A stretch of DNA of 64,000 nucleotides from Brachypterus glaber (GCA_958510825.1 OY294048.1:14463589-14527588), one strand, 5' to 3'; shown: positions 43,773-54,628, counted from the stretch's first letter. A program made the numbers and translations. Notes: generated from the letters alone by a model not told the origin.

Positions 43773-44439
43773 TCAGATGACAATCAATATATATATACCT
43801 AAATATTTTACGTTTTGCGCATTTTCTATTTTAACACAAGAACAATTTAAACAGTTTTCCCTTTCGTGTATGGTTAGATGTGGTATTTTTGGTACTTTCT
43901 GCTCGTAAGAAGTAAAAGCTAGATATTTTGTTTTATCATAATTTAATTTAAGTAGTTTTTCGTCAAACCAATGTTTTAGTTTTTGCAAAATATTTTCCGC
44001 CTTTATTCGAACTTCCTCCCATGTATTTCCCTCGACATATACCGCTGTGTCATCCGCAAAAGACACCACAAGACAGTCTTCTTGACAATACAGGGAATTT
44101 ATATAGAGTATAAAAAATAGAGGTCCCAATATAGTTCCCTGTGGCGTTAAACATTGAACTATTTTGGGAGTACTGTAACTATCATTGATTTTGACTATTT
44201 GTTTACGATGTGAAAAGTAGCTCTTTATTAATTTTAATATTTTCCCTCTAAAACCATAGTGTTCCAAAGTATCAAAAAGTTTTTTATGATCTATGGTATC
44301 AAAAGCTTTGGCAATATCGAGGAAAATAGCGATGGAAGGTTTGGAGATATTTAAGTTTTTGTAAATTTGACCTAACAATGTGGAAATTGCATCTTCCGTA
44401 GAAATTTTTTTGCGAAAACCAAATTGGCTTGACGAAATT
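43773..44439 (-). pseudogene. LINE reverse transcriptase, polymerase domain
   Basis: From the truncation: SSSQFGFRKKISTEDAIS, FLDIAKAFDTIDHKKL (motif A, catalytic Asp), LTPQGTILGPLFFILYINS (motif B) and VSFADDTAVYVEG (catalytic Asp-Asp, 44049-44060), then KYLGIYI. The frame is lost right there because an extra TA in a (TA)n run shifts it. Catalytic residues are intact, so decay is modest. It begins mid-frame, the start codon having been lost with the 5' end. Neighbouring frame 43189-43771 is its continuation. Confidence 0.9.
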
Positions 44440-44488
44440 ATATTTCAACAACTATATATACATATACACAGTAGTATACATATACATA

Positions 44489-44556
44489 TATACAGTAGAC
44501 TGGTGACTGCGTTATGCTCTTGATCAATTATTTTGGGTTCGAATCCAGCTAGCAGC
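44489..44556 (+). tRNA. tRNA-like sequence, probably a SINE head or tRNA relic
   Basis: TAGACTGGTGACTGCG (44496-44511) fits a Pol III A box of the TAGTCTAGTGGTTAGCGC kind. GGGTTCGAATCC (44535-44546) is a perfect B box/T-loop, at a plausible distance of ~35 bases. The T stem has mismatches and no acceptor stem pairs convincingly, so a working tRNA is unlikely. An A-poor 3' part with a T run follows. Best read as a degraded tRNA-derived SINE promoter. Confidence 0.45.
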
Positions 44557-45159
44557 ATACAAGATTATTTTTTTTTATTTTGGAACAGCTAATAAAATAT
44601 TGATAGGCCAGCAAGATAAAGACAACCAAAGTTAGGTATGTTTCGACTAATTTTCTGTGTGCATCAACTAAAAATTGTATCATAGTTAATGGTAATGGTT
44701 GGAGTAACTATTTTAGTTTTTTCAGTGTAACGTTGGCAAAACTGAAAATTTACATAAAATGTGAAGAGGTGAAATTATGTGAATTGCACAGGATGTAATA
44801 AATTTACATAAATTAACGTTGCGAAAAAATGATTCCAATTTTAAGTTATGTAACATTTTTCTCAGTGTATCGAATCAAATCAAATTCAATCAGTAGTGTA
44901 AATTTTAAGCCCTAAAATTAAACAGTTTACCATTACACCATACACAATTTATCAGTATATTAAATTCTGTTTCAGACTTTAATACACATAAACTCTCAAC
45001 TTTGACGCACTTGAAATTTTAAGATTCACCACGTTCTGAAAATGTATCCTTAACAGGGCCAGGGAGTCGTGGGACCCAGGACCGTACTCTAAAAATGTAA
45101 ATTTTTAAATTTTTACTTTTTAAAACGAACCTAAGTATTTAACAAATTAGCTGTCAAAT
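44557..45159. other. Unassigned; CAGTGTAA transposon-like ends
   Basis: TTTTTTCAGTGTAACGTTGG at 44714 and TTTTTCTCAGTGTAT at 44864 resemble the CACTG-type ends of other elements here and enclose ~150 bases with TTTACATAAA words. No gene. Confidence 0.35.
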
Positions 45160-45440
45160 CAAACTTTTTCGCCATTTAAGATCCACCATTTCAAATTTTT
45201 TATTAGGTTTCAATATTCTTATAATACACTAGATACCAATGTTTATCAAAATCCATTAAAATTTATCAATTTTTGTCGTCATATTGGATCCGCCATTTAA
45301 AAATTTTAATTTCCAATAATGGATTTAGTTTTAGAATCATCAAAAACCCCTAAATACTTACTAATTTTTATCAAAATTCATTATTCGTCAAATTGTGCCG
45401 CCATATTGTCCAACTGGACCCGCTATTTTCAATTTATAAT
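45160..45440 (+). repeat. ~2.3 degenerate tandem units of a CCGCCATATTGGATCC repeat
   Basis: The block (G)CCGCCATATTG...CCGC(C/T)ATTT recurs at about 45167, 45275 and 45403, each followed by TTTTAGAATCATCAAAAACC- or ATCAAAATTCATTA-like stretches. Spacing is ~110-130 bases. One further unit lies at 5793 and a weak one at 49350-49420. Confidence 0.6.
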
Positions 45441-45599
45441 TTTTACTAGTTGAAAAAAAATCAAATGGATCCGCTCATTCAAAAGTTATTGCGTTTACTT
45501 TTGAATCAAGAACCTGTTTCTTCGGGGTACATCGGTTAAAAGTAGCGTTTCTTTAAATATTTACGTATAATTGTCAATTTGTCAAATACGAGTCAAATA

Positions 45600-45740
45600 C
45601 AGTATAACCTCGATAATTTGAACATGCTATTCGGTTTTGTGAACACCAAATGTTTTCTATTTACTTGTCTTTAACGTGAACATCATGAACTCTCGTTAAC
45701 GTGAACGACTAATTTCAAAAAGTTTATACACATTTTGGTT
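45600..45740 (+). mobile_element. Pogo/Tigger-like transposon end
   Basis: After TA, CAGTATAACCTCGATAATTT + GAAC matches the general form of pogo-type (Tc1/mariner superfamily) termini, CAGT-x-x-AACCTCGATAA. AACGTGAAC words follow as subterminal repeats. No transposase and no clear right end were found; GTTAACGAGAACATGAAC at 48571 could be a distant trace. Confidence 0.55.
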
Positions 45741-47046
45741 CAGAAAAATATAAAAAATTAAAATAATTTTTTTTATTACAGGCCTGGATTTCACGTTTCC
45801 CGGACCCCGATCCTTAATTAAAGTGCGTGCGAAAATTTTGGCTCCTTTTCTTTGTTTTAATCTCGCGTTGAGACGAGATTTAGCACCAAACTGTGTATTA
45901 GAAGATTAGAGAAACATTATAATATAAAGTAAGGTATTATACCTTACTTTTTTGTACGTATTATAAAAGTAGGAAAAAACTTAGCTACTAAAGCTTTTTA
46001 AATGTTACTGATGAAGAAAAAACACATTTTTTCGAAATTTAAGTGACCAAATAATATTTAAAATAATAACATTTATTACTATTAACCTTACAGATTCGCT
46101 TAAAATCCTGTCGAAAAATAATTTCCCCAGGGATCTATAAAATAAAACTTATTTTTTTTTGCAAAATATATAAGTATACTTTTTTCACCTAATATTCAAT
46201 TTTTTAAAACAAAATTTTTTGAACATTAACATCAACAATTTGCTTTTAAATATTTAATTGTAATCATAATTAAAATAGTATACTCCGTTGTAGTTGTATT
46301 TCTTACTTTAAGTAATGGATGATGCATATACAACAACAAAAACAACAACAACAAACTGTAATAAATAGTATATTTATTGTATTAATTTATTAATTATAAT
46401 CAGTGTATCATATAAAAATATAAAGAAAGTAGTAAAATTTTTTTGCATATTCGATATAAAATAACCTTTTGTTTTAGTTTTTCGCGCCTATTAAAAAATA
46501 ATATACTTTGCTGTAATCGCACCTTCGGAAAACTGTTGGCGTAACTTTCTTCATTAAACTGATAATTTATTTCAAAGATGAATATTGGAACTACGTGCTC
46601 AGAATTAATAAAAAATATTGGAAAAATCGAACTAGAAATAACGGTGCAGTTTTTATTTTAAAATAACTATTTAAAAGTATTCCGTTTACTTATTAAAAAC
46701 GATTAAACTACACTGTAAAATGTAAAAATGGGGATAAAATTAAAAAGTTATATTAAGATTAAATTATAAAATTTATATGATTTAAACCGATTTTTTTACT
46801 GATTTTTAGGAAACTTAACTATATTTTAAATTTAGAATACACTGTAAAAAGTAAACTGAAAATTCAGTTACAAGTGGATAGGAAATCGGAAGTTATTATC
46901 CTATACAAAAGTACTTTAATTTTTGTTTGTACGTAACATTTCATGTCCATCCTTAAATATTAAAGTACGTGCTATAGTGACAATAGAAAATATTAAAAAC
47001 ATTAAAATAACATATTTTTTGTATTACTAATCATTTAAAGTTGAAA
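45741..47046. other. Mostly unassigned AT-rich sequence
   Basis: Contains a hammerhead-like word order at 46008-46037 (see findings), an ACAACAACAA run at 46332-46355 and two CACTGTAAAA words at 46713 and 46851 that recall other element ends. No gene. Confidence 0.35.
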
Positions 47047-47126
47047 TACACAATAAAATAATTTTGGTCACTTTTTTCCCGTTTGGTACACAATAAAATA
47101 ATTTTGGTCACTTTTTTCCAGTTTGG
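47047..47126 (+). repeat. Tandem 40-bp duplication
   Basis: TACACAATAAAATAATTTTG + GTCACTTTTTTCC occurs at 47047 and 47087 with one base change. Confidence 0.9.
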
Positions 47127-47206
47127 TATCGTAGTGCGGCTGTAGAAAAAAATCCAGCCGTGTAAGGCTTAAACTGAGTTTAGATTCGATTTCAACGGGC
47201 AAAAAT

Positions 47207-47222
47207 ACATAGGAATATCATG
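47207..47222 (+). repeat. Target-site duplication, left copy (16 bp)
   Basis: ACATAGGAATATCATG matches 47444-47459 (ACATAGGAGTATCATG) with one mismatch. Confidence 0.85.
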
Positions 47223-47443
47223 TAGTAGTAGTAAATTTTTGGGTTGGCCAAAGCCGGGAACTAGGCCATTTATAGGCCTTTTTGTCACCCCAGGTAATCC
47301 CAGCCATTTACTAATTTGAGTTCTCCTTGAACCTGCCCGTCCTTTCAATAAAGGTCAGAATATTGGCCCAGGGGAGATCTCTTAGTTCCTCTTGGTTGAG
47401 TCTTTGAGTTTCAATGACTTTCAACCTGATCCTGTCGTATCTG
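47223..47443 (-). mobile_element. 221-bp LINE 3' end inserted in a MITE
   Basis: Minus strand: ~130 coding bases, a short 3' UTR (GGGGTGACAAAAAGGCCTAT, CTTTGGCCAACCCAAAAAT) and a (TAC)n tail. Flanked by a 16-bp duplication with one mismatch. Different family from the other LINEs here, judging by tail and protein. Confidence 0.8.
47311..47442 (-). pseudogene. C-terminal 43 residues of a LINE protein
   Basis: RYDRIRLKVIETQRLNQEE, LRDLPWANILTFIERTGRF and KENSN followed by a stop. The pattern L-P-W-x-x-x-L-x-F-I-x-x-T-G-R-F at the very C terminus is typical for I/R1-like LINE polyproteins. Only this tail was copied in. Confidence 0.7.
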
Positions 47444-47459
47444 ACATAGGAGTATCATG
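47444..47459 (+). repeat. Target-site duplication, right copy
   Basis: ACATAGGAGTATCATG; after it the MITE continues to its end. Confidence 0.85.
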
Positions 47460-47845
47460 GCCCTATCCATGGCTCAGACTACTTTTTTTTGTGGGCCTGT
47501 GTAATTAAAGTTGCTTGGGGTTCCATACACTGATAGAAAAATCTAAAAATAGTACAACCAAACGTTGTTGTAACAACTTTGAAGTATATAATTCTAAAAC
47601 ATTATAACGTTATATTAAATACACTATTAAAATTTTTGTCACATAATAGTTTTTTGAGGAAGGATGATTAATAAAGATGGCGACAATCAGCTGATTCTAA
47701 TAAATGTTTTACCAAAATATTGAAAGTAGACATGTTGGGCTAAAATTTTTTTTGTGCATAAGTACACCCAACGATAATCATGTACCTTTACATGTATTTA
47801 CATGTGATATGTAGTTTCTATGTGCACATAAATATTTGAAATACA

Positions 47846-48200
47846 TTAAACCAAATTTGAAAATGCAGTAGAGAGCAGCTCTGCTAGCCAGTCGGACAGA
47901 CGGGTCAGAGGAATTGCCTGTGTTTTAAAGCGAGGATCCTGACGTAGGAAGGAGCGGCAGTCCGACCCTCGGATTCGCAAGCTACGCCTACCTCGCTTTC
48001 TGCCCGACAAAGAAAAACCTGTTCGCTTAAGAGTTTGTTGCTGTAAATCAAACAACTGCACTTGTTTGTAAATACCAAACACATTTACTTATTTGTTGTT
48101 GTATTCTATGCAATATATAGTGGTTGGCGCATATACAACTATTTATTGTTGTATACTATTACCTAATTACGTTATTGATTACGCTAGTGTTCTGTTAGTG
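47846..48200 (-). repeat. Dispersed repeat (inverted relative of 25030-25235) with GC-rich part
   Basis: 48010-48200 matches 25030-25235 in reverse. 47850-48010 is GC-rich (GAAAGCGAGGTAGGCGTAGC, CGTCAGGATCCTCGC) and carries a 78-codon frame rich in Arg and Ser that starts without ATG. A frame of this type near a promoter-like repeat could be the 5' end of a retroelement. Function unknown. Confidence 0.5.
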
Positions 48201-51040
48201 GATACAAAAAAACTTTAAGAGTTTTTTTTTGCATTTGGTCGCGACTTGACGTAGCCTTTTTCCCTTAAGGTGGACTTTACTTATTATTTTAGTTCGATAT
48301 TTGCAATTTTCACTCTTAGAGAGGGACAATACAGTAACACAGATTTCTTAATTATTTTTTTCTTTTGTAAAATCCTATAAATTCTTTAATTAATTTTGAA
48401 ATGTGTACCATTTTGTCCTGACTAAAATGTATTCTCTCCCTTCTCTTGTTTTAATCACGCCGGGAAGTTAATGTTACGGTTATGTGCGCGATTTCGGGGC
48501 AAATATTAACACCCATTAACAACAAGACCCTTTTCTTTTACGAAAACCCGGTCTCAATAAAATTGACACGTTAACGAGAACATGAACTTGTAATTTGTCA
48601 AACTTTGTTAAGGATTATAAATCATGTCTTTAAAATCACACTGTTTTTTGAATGCGAATTAGACAGACAGGCAAAGTGGCAGTTAACCTAAAAGCAAATG
48701 AAAATACTAAAATAGTTACCCTAGCCATGAACGTTAGAACTATTAATGAATGCATAGAGACTTTCTCTCTTCTTTGCAGCGTTCGATCAGGTAAAAAATC
48801 TCGATGACGCACTATGGGGTATTTGATTCATAAACATGAACTTAATTCGATTTTTGAAAGTAGAATTTTCTAGAGAAGGAATATTGCTTGTGGTAGCCCA
48901 ATAAATGGCGGACAATTGGTCGCTATTTTAATTTTTTTTGGCTGTCGTCGCTTACACAGTTATTCGAAGTCCATACGTCTTGAAGGCCGTGCGTTTTAGA
49001 GAGATTTATTTTGCTGTTTGTTGATAAAAGAAATAACTTGTGTTGAGATTTGTGATGATTTTTATGGATTGTGTTGAACAAAATATGTTTATTACTATTT
49101 TTTCATAAAATAACTCCTTTTTTTATTTGATCGTGTACTGAAAGGTTTTTGTTATACTTTAGGGTGCATCCCGGTAATTATTTCAGTGTAATTTGAAAGA
49201 ATGACTATTCTAGTTTACATGTATAAAAAAAAGTACCCGCGGAATACTACAGATTTACTTCTAGCGAAAATCCTTGGAACTCCATTTTTACAAAGATATG
49301 AAAAATAAAAAAATTAGATACTCCGACCACCTTGTGGGCGCGGCTATTTTTTAAATAATAAATTTAGTTTTAGAGTCCAAAAACCCCCCTAATCCGATTT
49401 ACAAAAAAAAATATGAACAATATAAACGTAGTGTCGCCTGCCCCCTGTAAGGAAACTAAAATTAGGGAATTTCAATTTAAATTTTAATCATAATTTATAT
49501 TTACATGTTATTTTAATTTAAATAGTTTATTGTGAAATGTGCTCTTTGGGGGTAGGCAACCTGTTATTGTTTCTAGGGTTTTACAGGTTATCGGTTTTTC
49601 ATGATTTCATGTCTTTCCGGAATTTGACCTTTCTGTCAATTTCCTTTCACACTCTCAACCACATGGTAAAATATGAACTGAAGAAGTGAGTTAGAGCCTC
49701 AGGGCGTTAATTGTACTGACTCATCCTTTGCGATGATGTTCAAACATGTACATGGTCTCTCCAGGTATGTTATTTTTTATTTACTACATTTTTTCATATT
49801 CTAACCTCAAATATGTCTTTCCAGCCCGTAAAGTCTACATTTTGCAATGTAAACTTCATCTCAGTTTATTTTGAGTTTTACCAACAAGGAGCACTAAACC
49901 CGCTATGCATTGTTGTAATGGACAATAAACACTTAAATATCAAGCTTAGAATGGTTTTCCTAAGATGCCACACCTCTCCGATGAGCCAGGTGGCGCGTTA
50001 TAAATATTTCTGGGCCGTTCTGTAACACCCCTAGTGATGAGGCTAGCTTTTTTTAAACATTTTTATCATTATTCTCAGGGTAATTTAAAACAAACAATAC
50101 CACAAAGTAATTATTTTCAACTTTTTGGGTCAAATACCCCACATAATTTTGCCTTATTTAATAAAACAATATTTATCCGCCAAACTTTTGGAAACGAATG
50201 TACTGGATAATTGCGGTGGGCCTTTCAGGCTTTCAGCGGTTGTTTTCAGCGTCCGGTGGTGATTGTAGCACGCAAACGGCGCCATGTGCTTTATCCGTAA
50301 TTTCCAAGAAAACTACTATAAATAACAATATAAATATATTAAGTCTAATGGTTTAGTTGAGGTCGTAAATATAACGGCGAGGGGCGCTTCTAACTTGCTT
50401 TCGGCGACCGATTTATGTACACAGAAAAAAGTACAATTACAACAAAAATTATCCAAAATGTTTTTATAGGATGCGCAGGAATTGCGAGCTGGCTAATTGA
50501 CATAAAGCAAAGGCCAGAAATAAAGAGAAGAAGAAGAAGGATGTGCAGGAAATATTATCCTACGATTAAGAACTTAAAATATCCTGAAACGTTTCGAGGA
50601 AGATAATGGAACTGAGAATATAATAAGCTTCTCTTGCGGACCACGATAATAACTTTAACTAGTGAAAACTTTTCACTTGATAGTTAAAACGTTAAAATTG
50701 AGGCAAATAACAGCAATTTCTAAATCTAGTAGTAAAAAAATGATTTTTTTTAAAAATCAGACATTCCATTTAAAGTTATAAGGTTTACATACAGACTGAC
50801 ATACGGAAAGACACTTTTTTAACACCCACTTTTTTCACATTTTCTCGTTACATGACTGTCTAAATCCTAAAACGCAAAAAAACGGATTTTTCGGTTAATT
50901 TCGGTAAACAATGCAAATAATTTCAGTTTTTTTTAGTGTATTTAAAGGTTAAAACAGAAAAACCTTTCCACAGCGGACTAAGTAATATTTCTTCGCAGAT
51001 TAAATTAAATCAAAAGCAGCCCGAATATCGACTTTTCGCC
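48201..51040. other. Mostly unassigned; weak frames
   Basis: 49813-50025 is a 70-codon frame with ordinary composition (CNVNFISVYFEFYQQGALN), unrecognised. 50486-50527 (GAGCTGGCTAATTGACATAA + AGCAAAGGCCAGAAATAAA) recurs inverted at 54801-54843, so the frame at 50415-50606 is partly repeat. Patches at 48890-49010 and 50220-50410 are GC-richer without clear frames. Confidence 0.3.
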
Positions 51041-51517
51041 TAAAGGCGGCTTTTCACGGAGCAAGTTTGGTGCCATGCAAGTTTGCTGCCAGATATGGCA
51101 TGATGACAGTTGCACATTCATTTGCCTATTCACGGAGCCAGTTGTACACAAGTTTGACGCTATATATTGCAAGTTAAACAGTGCTGTCAACCAGACAATT
51201 TTGACGTGTCTCTGCGTTTGTTGACAAAAACATAACCTAGCATTTGCTTTTTTTAGGAAGTTTTTTAGTTAGACATAGAATAATAATAATTATTACTATA
51301 TTAGTAAAATTAAATCGATTTGGTAACTTTTTTTCCAGGTTGGTACCACGAAAATAACTATAAATCTTGCGTGAAAATCGTCTAAAAATAGAACTTGTTC
51401 TAATAATTTGATGGCTCGAAAATAGCGTCAAAGTTGCGCAATGACTGAATCATTCTTGCAACAAAATTGCACAGCACCAAACTTGCGTACAAATTGCTCC
51501 ATGAAAATCCGCCTTTA
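51041..51517. mobile_element. 477-bp element with TAAAGGCGG TIRs
   Basis: TAAAGGCGGCTTTTCACGGA + GCAAGTTTG and the inverse of TAAAGGCGGATTTTCATGGA + GCAATTTG form ~28-bp TIRs. Words like GCAAGTTTGGTGC / GCACCAAACTTGCG continue inward, and CACGGAGC is repeated at 51133. No transposase. Confidence 0.8.
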
Positions 51518-51627
51518 ATATAACAAAATAACTTTTCCTGGTTTTTACTGAGAGAATTTTATACTTGCAGTTATAAATCTTAATGGTAAAGCGCCAATAT
51601 TTATTTATTAAACTTATTTTTTAAACA

Positions 51628-51665
51628 AGCCGTGAAGATATGTAATGCTACGCAATTTATATCCA
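51628..51665 (+). repeat. Dispersed repeat GCCGTGAAGATATG, copy 3 (head only)
   Basis: AAACAAGCCGTGAAGATATG + TAATGCTACGCA matches the other copies, then diverges. Confidence 0.6.
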
Positions 51666-51721
51666 AGGATTTTTTGTTTATGACGATTTTTAAAATTTTT
51701 TGAATATTTGTAACTATATTC

Positions 51722-51764
51722 GTATAATATTATTATAGCGCAGGCGCTGTGAATAATATAATAA
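51722..51764. repeat. Hairpin with GCGCAGGCGCT
   Basis: TATAATATTATTATAGCGC, AGGC and GCTGTGAATAATATAATA form an imperfect hairpin; the right part is shared with 29238-29264. Confidence 0.55.
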
Positions 51765-51765
51765 T

Positions 51766-52081
51766 CGTTCATAAACTGAAAATGTTACGGTTCCACCGCA
51801 CTTTCTCGCAAAAATTTGCACATAAGTTGTAAGATTTTATTATTTTCTTACTTTTATAATCAGTTTGCATTTTTGGGTAATTTTGAAAAAGAAAGCCTAA
51901 ATGTAAATTTTAATGCACATTTGCCAAAATTAAAACATTTACGCCTTTGTGTGATTTTAGTAATTTACTATTAATGTACAAAATTTGAGCAAAAAAGTTG
52001 GACATTTTAGGAACTTTGAATGTTTCAACTTTTGTTCATCGTTCCCTTATTTGGGACAGTAGACCTTAAAAGTTTTAAGTT
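51766..52081. other. Unassigned AT-rich sequence
   Basis: No gene or repeat recognised. Confidence 0.3.
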
Positions 52082-52925
52082 AAATAAATAATAATAAATA
52101 AATAAATAATCTTTATTTCCATTGCCTTCATAAAAGTATTGGATAATGTCATATACAAAAAAAAACACTGATTTAAATTTAATTTGAACTGTTTACATTA
52201 GTCTAAAACAAAAAAAACAAACAAATTGGTGGTGAACATTAGTTTACTTAGAAGTTAAAATTAAAAAAATCATGTAATTTATAGAAAGGATACGCAGCAA
52301 AAAAAAATTAAGATTTTTTTTTTAATTTGATTGCCTACCCTAAAATTTGTTGGTAATTTATTAAATACCTTCGTACCCAAACAAATTGGGCCTTTCTCAA
52401 AGAGAGCTAGGCGATGCATAGGAATAGAAAGATTTATGCCATACCTGGTTTCCGGGCCTGAGATATCTCGGAGTTACTAGTGAACAACGTTTTGTTTTCA
52501 ATGGTATATACCGCCAAATTATATAGGTACAATGATATGACTGTCATTATACCGTGTTCATTAAAAAGGGGCTTACAGTGATCCTTGTATCCAGCACCAG
52601 CCAGTGTTCTTATTATCCTCTTTTGAACCATCAAGATCCTTTCCAGATTTGACCCACCCCACACAACAATGCCATGAGCCTTCAAATTGGCATTGTAAAA
52701 AAGTTTTAGGGTTGAAACATCCACATTTTTTTTAAATTTAAAATTGCATAGTGACAACTATTCATTTTTTTTATTACATGGGTTATGTGGTTTGACCATG
52801 AGAGACCCGAATCCAGGGTAATACCTAATAGTTTAAAATTATTAAAACGGATAAATACAGAAACATTTGTAAAATTTTTTTTCGCCACAAGTGTATTTTC
52901 TCCGAGGTCGCTCGAAAGTAAAGGA
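52082..52925 (-). mobile_element. 5'-truncated LINE (~0.84 kb)
   Basis: Minus orientation. Coding remains from 52925 to ~52320, then a 3' UTR with AATAAAG and a (TTTA)n tail at 52082-52110. The tail style matches the solo end at 5171. Confidence 0.8.
52320..52925 (-). pseudogene. LINE reverse transcriptase C-terminal region, two frameshifts
   Basis: Successive blocks lie in different frames: FKLLGITLDSGLSWSNHI (thumb-side KLLG-x-x-x-D block), then LKAHGIVVWGGSNLERIL and VQKRIIRTLAGAGYKDHC + KPLF, then MHRLALFEKGPICLGTK with FNKLPTNFR. This is the standard tail of jockey/CR1-type insect LINE proteins. The active-site FADD part was lost by 5' truncation. Shifts at ~52745 and ~52440 break the frame. 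Confidence 0.8.
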
Positions 52926-53053
52926 GTCGTTTGTCAATAAAATTTTTAATCTAGTATATGACATAATTAGGTCGATTCATTTCTAAAGTATTTCTTGCTA
53001 GTTATGTAAAAGGTATACACCGCACCTTAACCCTCGTCTCTTTGGCTATAATA

Positions 53054-54098
53054 CAGGGTTCCCACCAATCTTGGAAAACCTTGAAAACCTGGAAAACGCA
53101 TGGAATTTAAATCCCCACCTGGAATACCTGGAATTTAACAGTTTTCTTAAAAGAAACGGTATTTTATCTGGAATTTTTTAATAGCACCTGGAATTTAACA
53201 TACGAAAATATAACGTGCTCAAGAAAAATTAAAACACTAGGCACAAAAATTAAAGGATATAAAAAAACATCCTAAATTTTTAGGTGATTTTTAAAACCTG
53301 GCGAAAAATAGTCGTAGAGTAGGTAATGACAAAAAAGCAAATTGAAGCTTCAAGTCTCTAGTTTTAAGATCCTGAAAAATTAAAAAATATTTTTATCATT
53401 AGCCGTTTTTTAGTAATCATAAAAAAATCAGCGTTAAAACAAATTTCCAAATTCTTGCTTGCCTTTCAAAAAGTCCACGGTCTTCAATATTTTTTCTTTG
53501 TGATTTTGTCTGAAAGCTCTTTTAGCTCGATTCTTCTTCTTTTTTAATTTTAGCGCTAAAAAAGCTCAGTACGATTATTTTATGCTGTATTATCGGCGTT
53601 AAAAGCAAAAATGACACTTTTAATTTTGATAATAACTCGGAAACTAATGACTGCACAGAAAACTACAAAGTATCCTCTATAAAATGTTTTATTGTTTTTT
53701 GATTTTTTAAGTATGCATTTTAGATTTTCAAAAATTTTCGCCTGCGGTGCTAATGTTGGATTTTTGTTAATATATTTTACAAAATAATATGATCAATTAA
53801 ACTGGAAAATGTGAAGCATCAATATTTCTTAAGATTTTCGGCTGCTGCGTTAAACATAATAAGTTGTATTTTAAGAGGTTTACCATACACATTTAAAGTT
53901 TTATAAAACAATTTGCTTATCCGGAAAAAATGTTAATTAGTGAAAATAAAATGATTTTTTTTTCAGATTTTTTTTTTTTTTAAATTAAAAGTATTATATA
54001 CTAAAACTATTTTACTATACCTGGAATATTAATAATTTTTACCTGGAAAACCTGGAAAATACCTTGAATTTGAATGCCAATTTTTGGTGGGAACCCTG
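53054..54098. mobile_element. hAT-like 1045-bp element, CAGGGTTCCCACCA ends
   Basis: CAGGGTTCCCACCAATC and the inverse TTTTTGGTGGGAACCCTG are TIRs of the hAT kind. Subterminal TGGAAAACCTGGAAAA / CCTGGAAT words repeat at both ends. The 8 bases outside (CTATAATA and TAATAGTA) do not match, so a target duplication is not shown. The AT-rich interior has no transposase. Confidence 0.75.
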
Positions 54099-54106
54099 TA
54101 ATAGTA

Positions 54107-54491
54107 TTCTCAACATTTCTTTATATTTCACATAGTATTAAATAAGAAGAATTTTACTTTGTAGAAACTTTAACTTTGTAAATTTGTAAGTTTAAAAGTA
54201 AAAGCATTTAAGCAAATGATCAACAGGATTCGATATGAACGGGATAGAGGCTAGGGGTGGGTTTTGGCGGCCGAAAAGCGGCCGCTCCTCAGCCGAAGCT
54301 GCAGCTATTAGATGTAATATAAAATGGAAAGATTATAAACTTGTATCTTTAATAGCCAAACTTTATGTGCGGATGTTGAACGATGAATATCGCCTTTTCT
54401 TATAAAATAAAAATATACGAAGATAAAACGTTCGAGTCTTTAGCTTTAATATCTTATATTTATTATCCTCCATCCAACGAAATAATTTAAT
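54107..54491. other. Unassigned, short GC-rich cluster
   Basis: 54260-54300 contains GGCGGCCGAAAAGCGGCCGC and CAGCCGAAGCTGCAGC, two overlapping small hairpins. Confidence 0.5.
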
Positions 54492-54628
54492 ATTCCTCGC
54501 AATAAATTTTGGATTAGGGTTTACGGTGCAATAAAAATGATAATTTATAACAAAATATACAAAATTCCATTTTTAGATTTCCCCTTTTTTCAACGCAGCC
54601 GTTTGTTCTTTTAATCTAGTCGACAATG
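54492..54628 (+). repeat. ~137-bp repeat, copy 1 of 2
   Basis: Matches 55931-56070 in the same direction: GTGCAATAAAAATGATAATT, ATAACAAAATATACAAAATT + CCATTTTTA, TTTTTTCAACGC and TTTTAATCTAGT. The two lie ~1.44 kb apart. Confidence 0.8.

Larger units (their letters stand above)
42817..44445 (-). mobile_element. 5'-truncated LINE (1.63 kb), best preserved in the window
   Basis: Minus orientation. The 5' truncation is near 44445. Two adjoining reverse transcriptase frames are followed by an AT-rich 3' UTR with TA/CA microsatellites (43010-43180) and an end made of ~5 pentamers, read as TCTAA on the element strand (TTAGA on the plus strand, 42817-42840). No endonuclease domain remains. Confidence 0.85.
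47127..47506. mobile_element. MITE of the ACACAGGCCCAC family, copy split by a LINE
   Basis: The right end TTTTTTTTGTGGGCCTGTGT is well kept and is followed by AATT. The left end (GTGCGGCTGTAGAAAAAAA) is degenerate. The inner words CGGGCAAAAATACATAGG are typical of the family. The LINE insertion occupies 47223-47443. Confidence 0.75.

Noticed and set aside
48565..48590. Right end of the pogo-like element at 45600
   Set aside because: Only GTTAACGAGA and a CATGA word agree; the terminal CAGT...GAAC block is missing, so the link is too weak.
49677..49720. CTGAAGA near 49679 as another hammerhead core
   Set aside because: No GAAA strand or closing stem follows.
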